From: Brevundimonas sp. UBA986 | GTDB taxonomy: Bacteria; Pseudomonadota; Alphaproteobacteria; Caulobacterales; Caulobacteraceae | Assembly: GCA_002292165.1 (NCBI GenBank) | Contig: DBBK01000004.1 | Location: forward strand, 1 to 7,835 | Length of the DNA: 7,835 nucleotides | Reading direction: 5' to 3' | Part shown: piece after piece, positions 1 to 5,709 of the stretch | Layout: each line of letters opens with the position of its first letter | Numbering within the stretch: the stretch's first letter is position 1 | Notes under the pieces: model-generated | Databases searched by the model: none | What the model was told of the DNA's origin: nothing | Seen by the model: only the letters and a program-made list of their open reading frames with translations | Program-made: the position numbers and the translations under genes

Positions 1-44
1 TCGTGCATGCTAAGCACGCGCTCTACCAACTGAGCTAATCCCCC
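1..44 (-). tRNA. tRNA-Ala, 5' portion, anticodon reads AGC (cut by window edge)
   Basis: Read on the minus strand, the sequence begins with an acceptor strand GGGGGAT at window position 44. It continues with T8 A9, the D stem GCTC/GAGC around an AGTTGGTA loop, G26, and a 5-bp anticodon stem CGTGC/GCACG enclosing the seven-base loop TTAGCAT. Standard numbering fits without gaps, so U33 is present and bases 34-36 are AGC (window 11-9), an alanine anticodon. G at position 3 is compatible with the G3:U70 alanine identity pair, but position 70 lies outside the window. The variable loop, T arm and 3' acceptor are missing because the gene runs off the left edge. An A at position 34 is unusual for a bacterial tRNA-Ala, where GGC and TGC are usual. 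The gene type is secure; whether it is a functional, inosine-modified tRNA cannot be judged from half a gene. Confidence 0.87.
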
Positions 45-98
45 GTACCGATCGTCTCGGCTCCCGTTCGGCGACAAGGTGGTCGGCGGGGAGGGGCG

Positions 99-127
99 GA
101 CATACTGGCTGTGTTCGCCGGATGCAA
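99..127 (-). promoter_or_regulatory. Weak candidate promoter for the tRNA-Ala gene
   Basis: On the minus strand a TTGCAT box (window 127-122) is followed after 17 bases by TATGTC (window 104-99), about 55 bases upstream of the tRNA 5' end. Spacing and direction suit a sigma-70-type promoter, but each box matches the consensus at only about half its positions. It is listed because some promoter must lie in this stretch and this is the best-spaced candidate I found. Confidence 0.2.
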
Positions 128-135
128 GCCCGTAA

Positions 136-169
136 TTGCGACTTCGGTTTCTAAACCGCGGAACCGCGC
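136..169. promoter_or_regulatory. Overlapping palindromes and tandem 8-mer upstream of the permease (possible operator/promoter)
   Basis: A perfect inverted repeat CGGTTT-CT-AAACCG lies at 145-158. It overlaps a second one, GCGG-AA-CCGC, at 158-167. The same bases form a near-tandem repeat, AACCGCGG at 154-161 then AACCGCGC at 162-169. The segment TCTAAACC at 150-157 resembles the Caulobacter housekeeping -10 element (GCTANAWC), and TTGCGA at 136-141 resembles a -35, but the gap between them is shorter than normal. The location, 50-80 bases before the permease start, suits a repressor site over a promoter. No regulator can be named, and the palindromes are short enough to be chance in GC-rich DNA. 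Confidence 0.3.
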
Positions 170-203
170 GCTAAGGTCGCGGGAATCACGGCTGTTTAAA
201 TTT

Positions 204-209
204 GGGGAG
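204..209 (+). promoter_or_regulatory. Shine-Dalgarno site that fixes the permease start
   Basis: GGGGAG lies 8 bases before the ATG at 218, a standard distance. The alternative in-frame GTG at 209 would overlap this site and have no ribosome-binding sequence of its own, so the ATG at 218 is preferred and the protein is three residues shorter than the longest reading. Confidence 0.6.
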
Positions 210-217
210 TGGGCTGG

Positions 218-1657
218 ATGGCGTTCTGGAACCGGCGGAAGTCGATCGATGCGATGCATACGCCGCATGACGAGGCCGCCCACGGGCCGCGGCTGAAGGC
301 GACGCTCAGCTGGCCGCATCTGCTGGCCCTGGGCGTAGGGGCCATCGTCGGCACCGGCATCCTGACCCTGATCGGTGTCGGCGCGGGTCTGGCGGGGCCG
401 GCGGTGCTGGTGTCCTTCGGTCTGGCCGGTCTGGTCTGCGCCTGTGCGGCCCTGGCCTATGCCGAGCTCTCGACCATGATGCCGGCGGCGGGCAGCGCCT
501 ACACCTATTCCTACGCGGTCCTGGGCGAGCTGATCGCCTGGATCGTGGGCTGGAGCCTGATCCTCGAATATTCGCTGGTCGTCTCGGCCGTGGCCGTGGG
601 CTGGTCGGGTTATGCGGTCGGCTTCCTGAACGGTCTGGATATCGGCGGCATCAGCCTGGCTTTGCCGCACGCCCTGACGGTCGGGCCGCACGCGGGCGGG
701 ATCGTCAACCTGCCGGCGGTGTTCATCATCGCCGTGGTCACGGGCCTGCTGCTGCTGGGCACGCGCGAGAGCGCCAACCTGAATGTGGTGCTGGTGGTGA
801 TCAAGATCGTCGCCCTGATCGTCTTCGTGGCGATCGCGCTCCCGGCGTTCAATCCGGACCACTTCCATCCCTTCATGCCCAACGGCTTCGGCGCGCCCTT
901 CGTGAAGACGGGCGTGATGGCGGCCGCGGCCATCATCTTCTTCGCCTTCTATGGCTTCGACGCGATCTCGACGGCGGCGGAAGAGACCAAGAAGCCCGAG
1001 CGCGATCTCGCCATCGGCATCGTCGGCTCCATGCTGATCTGCACGGCCCTGTACATGATCGTCGCCGCCGCCGCGATCGGCGCCCGTCCGGTCTCGGCCT
1101 TCGCCGCCAGCTCCGAGCCCCTGGCTCTGATCCTGCGCGAGCTGGGGCAGGGCGGGGCGGCCAAATGGATCGGCGCCTCGGCCGTGGTGGCCCTGCCGAC
1201 CGTGCTGCTGGCCTTCCTGTTCGGACAGAGCCGTATCTTCCTCGGCATGGCCCGCGACGGCCTGCTGCCGGCCCGTCTGGCCAGGATCTCGACGCGCGGC
1301 GTGCCCGCCGTGGTGACGGTCTTCACCGCCATCGTCGTCGCCATCCTTGCCGGCCTGCTGCCGCTGGACGAACTGGCCTCGCTGGCCAATGCCGGGACCC
1401 TGGCCGCCTTCTGCGCCGTCGGTGTCTGTCTGGTGGTGCTGCGGCTGCGGGATCCGGGCCGCAAGCGCCTGTTCAAGGCCCCGCTGTGGCCGGTGGTCGC
1501 CGCCATCACAGTGGTCGGCTGCGTGGTCTTCTTCCTCAGCCTGAAGCCGATCACCCAGTATGGCTTCCTGATCTGGAACGCGATCGGCCTGTTGATCTAC
1601 TTCGTCTGGTCGTCGCGGAACGCGCGTCTGGCGAAGAACCCGGCTGAAGCCGCCTGA
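218..1657 (+). CDS. APC superfamily amino acid permease (cationic amino acid transporter-like, YfnA/YhdG type)
   Basis: An inner-membrane protein of 479 residues with about 12 hydrophobic segments (roughly 31-58, 60-82, 95-127, 160-180, 187-210, 229-250, 266-288, 312-335, 362-382, 388-409, 421-441 and 447-465). That matches the usual length and topology of this family. The unwound TM1 substrate-binding motif GVGAIVGTGIL is at 39-49. PAAGSAYTYSY at 89-99 opens TM3. The signature GFDAISTAAEETKKPERDL at 246-264 spans TM6 and the following loop, and GQSRIFLGMARDGLLP is at 336-351. These are hallmarks of the CAT branch of the amino acid-polyamine-organocation superfamily, which imports amino acids, probably by proton symport. 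The exact substrate cannot be read from sequence. The start is the ATG with a good Shine-Dalgarno. The stop codon shares a base with the start of the Hpt gene (TGATG), so the two are probably co-translated. Confidence 0.93.
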   Translation: MAFWNRRKSIDAMHTPHDEAAHGPRLKATLSWPHLLALGVGAIVGTGILTLIGVGAGLAGPAVLVSFGLAGLVCACAALAYAELSTMMPAAGSAYTYSYAVLGELIAWIVGWSLILEYSLVVSAVAVGWSGYAVGFLNGLDIGGISLALPHALTVGPHAGGIVNLPAVFIIAVVTGLLLLGTRESANLNVVLVVIKIVALIVFVAIALPAFNPDHFHPFMPNGFGAPFVKTGVMAAAAIIFFAFYGFDAISTAAEETKKPERDLAIGIVGSMLICTALYMIVAAAAIGARPVSAFAASSEPLALILRELGQGGAAKWIGASAVVALPTVLLAFLFGQSRIFLGMARDGLLPARLARISTRGVPAVVTVFTAIVVAILAGLLPLDELASLANAGTLAAFCAVGVCLVVLRLRDPGRKRLFKAPLWPVVAAITVVGCVVFFLSLKPITQYGFLIWNAIGLLIYFVWSSRNARLAKNPAEAA

Positions 1658-2010
1658 TGTCGCGACGGGACCTCTCCGGCGCGGTCGACTTCTCGGTGCT
1701 GGACCGGATGACCGGCGGCGACGACGCGATCTCCGAAGAGGTCCTGGGCCTGTTCGCCGAACAGGCGGCCATGTGGTCGGCCATGCTGGAGCCCAAGACC
1801 GACGGCTGGCGCGACGCCGTCCACACCATCCGGGGCGCGGCCGCCGGTATCGGGGCGGGTCAGCTGGCGGAAGTCTGCGCGGCGGCGGAAGGCGCGGAGC
1901 AGTCCCTGGCCGCGCCCGCGCTGGACCGGGTGAAGAGTTCGCTCGACATCGCCCTGGCCGACGTCGCGGCCTGGCGGCATGAGCTGATGCTGAGAAGCCT
2001 CAGGGCTTAG
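1657..2010 (+). CDS. Single-domain histidine phosphotransfer (Hpt) protein
   Basis: A small, soluble, all-helical protein of 117 residues. The core AVHTIRGAAAGIGAGQL (54-70) matches the Hpt pattern His-x-(Leu/Ile)-(Lys/Arg)-Gly-Ala/Ser-Ala/Ser followed by a glycine-containing turn, so His56 is the probable phospho-accepting residue. The flanking helices (about 10-45, 66-83 and 86-115) would complete the four-helix bundle. There is no kinase, receiver or DNA-binding domain. Such proteins pass phosphate between hybrid kinases and response regulators; in Caulobacter, ShpA has this role in the TacA phosphorelay, but I cannot say this is its orthologue. The ATG overlaps the permease TGA by one base and has no clear Shine-Dalgarno, which suggests translational coupling. 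No kinase or response regulator gene lies in the window, so its partners are unknown. The 3' end overlaps the convergent chorismate mutase gene by 4 bases. Confidence 0.85.
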   Translation: MSRRDLSGAVDFSVLDRMTGGDDAISEEVLGLFAEQAAMWSAMLEPKTDGWRDAVHTIRGAAAGIGAGQLAEVCAAAEGAEQSLAAPALDRVKSSLDIALADVAAWRHELMLRSLRA

Positions 2011-2339
2011 CTGCGCGTGCGGTCGTAGACCGAGAACTCATAGGCGATGCAGCGGTCGATCAGCAGGCGCCAGACCGGCTCAGCGATGGTCGGCGACAGA
2101 TGCTGCTGCTCGGCCGAGGCCAAGACCTTGGCGACCACATCCTCGATGCGGGCGTCGTCGTGGACGGCGTCGCGGTTCGGCTTGATGCGGGCGGCGGCGT
2201 CCATGTAGCGCTGGCGCTCGGCCAGCAGGGCGACCAGGGCGCGGTCCAGGGCGTCGACGCCCTGACGGACCTCGGCCATGGATTTGCATTCGGCGGGATC
2301 GACCCGGGATTCGACGGCGACGAGGGCAGGGTGGTGCAT
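2007..2339 (-). CDS. AroQ-fold chorismate mutase-like protein (possibly isochorismate pyruvate lyase-like)
   Basis: A small cytoplasmic helical protein, 110 residues from the chosen ATG. The segment from Met21 onward (MAEVRQGVDALDRALVALL) and DAAARIK (47-53) match the AroQ class, whose members convert chorismate to prephenate on the way to phenylalanine and tyrosine. Aligned by eye with Pseudomonas PchB, Arg25, Arg42 and Lys53 fall on its catalytic Arg14, Arg31 and Lys42, and Arg64 is also kept. Two positions differ from E. coli chorismate mutase: Ile65 replaces Glu52, as the lyases do with a hydrophobic residue, and Glu101 takes the place of the catalytic Gln. The true reaction is therefore open, though chorismate mutase is the default. 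Upstream in-frame starts exist at ATG 2384 and TTG 2393. None has a strong Shine-Dalgarno; I chose 2339 because the extra residues look unlike the family. It follows fpr on the same strand, probably in one operon. Confidence 0.85.
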   Translation of the reverse strand: MHHPALVAVESRVDPAECKSMAEVRQGVDALDRALVALLAERQRYMDAAARIKPNRDAVHDDARIEDVVAKVLASAEQQHLSPTIAEPVWRLLIDRCIAYEFSVYDRTRS

Positions 2340-2401
2340 GGCCGTGGGGTTAGCCGTTCCCGCGCCGTCCGCCAAGGTGGGCATATCGCCCAACCGCGCG
2401 C

Positions 2402-3220
2402 CTAGCCGACGAAGGCGCGCTCCAGCACATAGTCGCCCGGCTCGGCGTTGGAGCCTTCCTTCAGACCATAGGTCTCCAGCAGCTCGGCCGTTTCCTTGAT
2501 CATGTGCATGGAACCGCAGAGCATGATCCGGTCGGTATTGGCCGAGAAGCCGATGGGCAGGCCGAGGTCGGCGAAGATGTCGCCCGACTTGATCCGGTCG
2601 GTGATCCGGCCCGGGGTCTCGAACCGCTCGCGCGTCACGGTCGGATAGTAGGTCAGCTGGGCCTTCGCCTCGTCGCCGATTAGCGGGTCTTCATGGATGC
2701 CTTGCGAGAAGAAGTCGCGGTAGGCCAGGTCGGCGACATTGCGCACCGTGTGGCAGACCACCACCTGGCCGAAGCGGGAATAGGTCTCCGGATCGCGCGC
2801 CACCGACAGCCAGGGCGCCAGGCCCGTGCCGGTCCCGATCAGCCACAGCCGCTCGCCGCCGGTCAGGGCGTCCAGAACGAGCGTCCCGGTCGGCTTCTTG
2901 CCCATCAGGACGCTGTCGCCCGCGACGATCTTCTGCAGCCGCGAGGTCAGGGGGCCGTCCTCGACCTTGATGGAGAAGAACTCGATCTCCTCGGCCCAGG
3001 ACGGGCTGGCGATCGAATAGGCGCGCATGACGGGTTTGCCGCCGTCTTCACCGGGCAGGCCGATCATCACGAACTCGCCCGAGCGGAAGCGGAAGTCCTC
3101 GGGCCGTTCGACGGCGAAGGAGAACAGCTGGTCGGTCCAGTGCCTGACCCACAGCACCTTGAGGGTGTGCCAGGGGCTGGGCTTGACGGCGGGGGCGGGA
3201 GAGAGGGCGGCGTCGGTCAT
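2402..3220 (-). CDS. fpr: Ferredoxin/flavodoxin-NADP+ reductase (FAD-dependent, bacterial subclass I)
   Basis: A cytoplasmic flavoenzyme of 272 residues, a typical length, that moves electrons between NADPH and ferredoxin or flavodoxin. The N-terminal beta-barrel FAD domain carries the flavin-binding RAYSIAS at 66-72 and IKVEDGPLTSRL at 84-95. The NADP domain carries GTGTGLAPWLS at 129-139, HTVRNVADLAYR at 157-168 and MLCGSMHMI at 233-241. The chain ends in ERAFVG, with an alanine-phenylalanine tail past the position where plant-type enzymes stop at an aromatic residue; this is characteristic of the Azotobacter/Rhodobacter type. Bacterial homologues supply reduced ferredoxin or help in oxidative stress and iron-sulfur metabolism; nothing here shows which applies. 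The ATG has no recognisable Shine-Dalgarno, and a promoter-like element lies so close that the mRNA may be leaderless. The chorismate mutase-like gene follows on the same strand. Confidence 0.93.
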   Translation of the reverse strand: MTDAALSPAPAVKPSPWHTLKVLWVRHWTDQLFSFAVERPEDFRFRSGEFVMIGLPGEDGGKPVMRAYSIASPSWAEEIEFFSIKVEDGPLTSRLQKIVAGDSVLMGKKPTGTLVLDALTGGERLWLIGTGTGLAPWLSVARDPETYSRFGQVVVCHTVRNVADLAYRDFFSQGIHEDPLIGDEAKAQLTYYPTVTRERFETPGRITDRIKSGDIFADLGLPIGFSANTDRIMLCGSMHMIKETAELLETYGLKEGSNAEPGDYVLERAFVG

Positions 3221-3229
3221 CGTTCGTGC

Positions 3230-3257
3230 TGTTTAGGCGTTCGTTCGCCGGTGCGAA
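3230..3257 (-). promoter_or_regulatory. Candidate Caulobacter-type promoter for fpr, giving a near-leaderless transcript
   Basis: On the minus strand TTCGCAC (window 3257-3251) is followed after 13 bases by CCTAAACA (window 3237-3230). The layout resembles the Caulobacter housekeeping promoter, TTGACGS, 10-14 bases, GCTANAWC. Only nine bases separate the -10-like box from the fpr ATG, so transcription would start within a few bases of the start codon. This would explain the missing Shine-Dalgarno. It is a by-eye match with several mismatches. Confidence 0.35.
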
Positions 3258-3340
3258 AGGATCGCAGGCGTCGCCGCGGGTTTCCGGGGCCGAAAAAATC
3301 TCGGTGACGGCGATAGAATCCATGGCTAGCGTCCCGCGCC

Positions 3341-5602
3341 ATGCGCACCTTTCTCCTTGCTTCGACGCTGCTTATGGCCGTCGCCGGTTCCGCCCTCGCT
3401 CAATCGAGCGCCCCGCCCGCCGCCGATCCGGCCATTCTGACGCCCGAGCGCGTCTTCTCCGATCCCGGCCTCAGCGGCCCGGTGGCCAAGGGGGTCAGCC
3501 TGTCGCCCGACGGCGCCCTGGTCGCCTTCCTGCGGTCGCGCCCCGACGACGTCTCGGTGCAGGACCTGTGGGCCGCCCCCACCGGCGCCGGCGAGCCCTT
3601 CAAGCTGATCGACGCCCGCGCGCTGGTTCCCGACGCCGGTGAACTGTCCGAGGCCGAGAAGGCCCGGCGCGAGCGGATGCGGATCTCCGAACGCGGCGTG
3701 GTCGAGTACAGCTGGGACAGCCAGGGCCGCTACATCCTCGCCCCGCTGGAGGGCGACATCTTCCTGGCCAACCGCGCCGACGACTCGGTCAAGCGTCTGA
3801 CCAATACTCCCGCCGACGAGATCGACGCCAAGGTCAGCCCCAAGGGGACCTACGTCTCCTATGTCCGCGATCAGGATCTGGTCATTCAGGACCTGGCCAC
3901 CAACACCGAGACCCCGGTCACGACCGACGGCGACGGCCTGATCACCTGGGCCACCGCCGAATTCATCGCCCAGGAGGAGATGGACCGCGACACCGGCTAC
4001 TGGTGGAGCCCGGACGAGCACTACATCGCCTTGCAGCGCACCGACGAGAGCGGCGTGGACGTCGTTCCGCGCCTGGACATCAACGCCTCGGGCTCGACCG
4101 TGGTGCAGCAGCGCTATCCGCGCGCCGGCCGCCCCAATGCGGTGGTCGAGCTCTATGTCCACGACGTGACCAGCGGCAAGCGGATCAAGGTCGATCTCGG
4201 GACCAACACCGACATCTACCTGGGCCGCGTCGACTGGTCGGCCGACGGCAAGACCCTCTATGTCCAGCGCCAGTCGCGGGACCAGAAGACGCTGGACCTG
4301 CTGGCCGTCGATCCGGCCACCGGCGCCTCTCACGTCATCGTCACCCAGACCAGCGACACCTGGGTCGACCTGACCGACGACTTCCACGCGCTGAAGGACG
4401 GCGGCTTCATCTGGTCGGATGAGAGCACCGGCTGGCGGCACCTCTATCTCTACGACAAGGACGGCAGGAAGGTTCGCCCGATCACGCGCGGCCTGTATCC
4501 GGTCAAGGGCCTGAACGGGGTCAATGAGACGACCGGCGAGGTCTTCTTCACCGCCTCCATGCACGACGGGACCGAGCTGCCGATCGAGCAGCAGATGTTC
4601 CGCACCTCCTTCCGCCGCACCACCACCCCCGTTCAGGTCACGACCTCCGGCGGCTGGTGGGGCGTGTCGATGAACAAGACGGCGACCGCCTACGTCGGTA
4701 ACTATTCCGACCCCGACACCCCGCCGCGCTCGGGCCTCTACAAGGCCGACGGGAACTTCGTGCGCTGGATCGAGGAGAACAGGCTCGACGAGCACCATCC
4801 CTTCTGGCCCTACCGCTCGCGCCTGCGCACGCCGGAGTTCGGCACGCTGGAGAGCCACGGCCAGACCCTGGTGTGGCGCATCACCACGCCGCCGGGCTTC
4901 GATCCGGCCAAGAAATACCCGGTGGTCATGCAGGTCTACGGCGGTCCCTCGACCGGGGCGGGCGTCAAGCGCGACTGGCAGGCGACGACCAATCAACTGT
5001 TGACCGAAGCCGGCTACATCGTCTTCCGCCTCGACAACCGGGGCGAGGGCGACCGTTCCGCCGCCTTCCGCTCGGCCCAGTATCTGCACATGGGCACAGT
5101 TGAGACGGAAGATCAGGTGTTGGCCGCCAACTATCTGAGATCGCTGCCCTACGTCGACGCCTCGCGTATGGCCGTCATGGGTTGGAGCTATGGCGGCTTC
5201 ATGAGCCTGAACATGCTCACCGAGCCGAAGATGGGTCTGGCCGCCGCCGCCGCCGGCGGTCCGCCGACCAACTGGGCGCTCTACGACACCCACTACACCG
5301 AGCGCTTCATGTCGACGCCCCAGGCCAATGCAGACGGCTATGCCGGCACCGACGTCCTGAACCGCCTCGACAACCTGACCGGACGGCTGCTGCTGATGCA
5401 CGGCATGGCCGACGACAACGTCGTGTTCGAGAACACCACCCGTCTGATGGACGCCCTTCAGGCCAAGAGCATTCCGTTCGAGCTGATGGTCTATCCGGGT
5501 CAGCGTCACGGCGTGCGCGGCAATCCGCGCCAGCTCCAGCAATGGCGCACCTACCTCGACTTCTTCGACCGCACGATCGGATCGCGGTCGCATACGGAGT
5601 AG
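3341..5602 (+). CDS. Exported dipeptidyl peptidase IV (S9B family serine peptidase)
   Basis: A 753-residue enzyme, a usual DPP-IV length, that removes N-terminal dipeptides, classically those with Pro or Ala in second position. Residues 1-20 form a signal peptide with Ala-Leu-Ala before a likely cut at Gln21, so it acts in the periplasm or is surface-associated. Residues about 40-500 form the beta-propeller and contain QEEMDR (211-216); Glu212-Glu213 match the double-Glu that binds the substrate amino terminus in DPP-IV. The C-terminal alpha/beta hydrolase domain (about 505-750) has the oxyanion Tyr533 in YGGP, the nucleophile Ser616 in GWSYGGF, Asp691 in ADDNV and His723 in QRHG. Spacings of Ser to Tyr (83) and Asp to His (32) equal those of human DPP4. 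Phe656 stands where human DPP4 has the S1-pocket Tyr666. The ATG lacks a clear Shine-Dalgarno but yields a complete signal peptide. An intrinsic terminator follows the stop codon. Confidence 0.95.
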   Translation: MRTFLLASTLLMAVAGSALAQSSAPPAADPAILTPERVFSDPGLSGPVAKGVSLSPDGALVAFLRSRPDDVSVQDLWAAPTGAGEPFKLIDARALVPDAGELSEAEKARRERMRISERGVVEYSWDSQGRYILAPLEGDIFLANRADDSVKRLTNTPADEIDAKVSPKGTYVSYVRDQDLVIQDLATNTETPVTTDGDGLITWATAEFIAQEEMDRDTGYWWSPDEHYIALQRTDESGVDVVPRLDINASGSTVVQQRYPRAGRPNAVVELYVHDVTSGKRIKVDLGTNTDIYLGRVDWSADGKTLYVQRQSRDQKTLDLLAVDPATGASHVIVTQTSDTWVDLTDDFHALKDGGFIWSDESTGWRHLYLYDKDGRKVRPITRGLYPVKGLNGVNETTGEVFFTASMHDGTELPIEQQMFRTSFRRTTTPVQVTTSGGWWGVSMNKTATAYVGNYSDPDTPPRSGLYKADGNFVRWIEENRLDEHHPFWPYRSRLRTPEFGTLESHGQTLVWRITTPPGFDPAKKYPVVMQVYGGPSTGAGVKRDWQATTNQLLTEAGYIVFRLDNRGEGDRSAAFRSAQYLHMGTVETEDQVLAANYLRSLPYVDASRMAVMGWSYGGFMSLNMLTEPKMGLAAAAAGGPPTNWALYDTHYTERFMSTPQANADGYAGTDVLNRLDNLTGRLLLMHGMADDNVVFENTTRLMDALQAKSIPFELMVYPGQRHGVRGNPRQLQQWRTYLDFFDRTIGSRSHTE

Positions 5603-5612
5603 GACGATCACA

Positions 5613-5650
5613 GACCCCCATCCCGACGCCGGGGTGGGGGTCTTGTCTTT
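5613..5650 (+). terminator. Strong intrinsic (rho-independent) terminator after the DPP-IV gene
   Basis: The arms GACCCCCATCCC (5613-5624) and GGGGTGGGGGTC (5631-5642) pair over 12 bp with a single G-U wobble, around the six-base loop GACGCC. The stem is followed by the T-rich tail TTGTCTTT (5643-5650). It begins 11 bases after the DPP-IV stop codon and should separate this gene from the amidase gene. The stem is nearly symmetrical, but the T-rich tail is on the plus strand only. Confidence 0.85.
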
Positions 5651-5709
5651 CCGGCCGAACCCCGGTCACTGTCGCGCTTCTCTTCGCGTCTGATCCGGGA
5701 CCTTCGCCG

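Noticed and set aside
35..868. Minus-strand open frame of 277 codons opposite the permease gene
   Set aside because: The product is a biased Arg/Asp/Gln/His string without domain features, and the frame overlaps the tRNA gene and the well-supported permease.
3314..3319. TAGAAT as a -10 box for the DPP-IV gene
   Set aside because: No acceptable -35 element lies at the right distance, so the hexamer alone is not enough to call a promoter.
3226..3642. Plus-strand frame beginning in the fpr-DPP-IV gap, with an ATG at 3322
   Set aside because: It is out of frame with the DPP-IV start at 3341 and becomes Arg-rich antiphase sequence once inside that gene.
3326..5611. Very long minus-strand open frame (761 codons) opposite the DPP-IV gene
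   Set aside because: It mirrors the DPP-IV gene almost end to end. Its product is a low-complexity string rich in Gly, Val, Arg, His and Asp with no recognisable domain, as expected for the antisense of GC-rich coding DNA.
5182..5709. Upstream in-frame extension of the amidase gene into the DPP-IV gene, which would give a 675-residue protein
   Set aside because: The extension translates an off-frame reading of DPP-IV and the terminator. The family signal peptide begins at the ATG at 5710, which has its own GGGA site.
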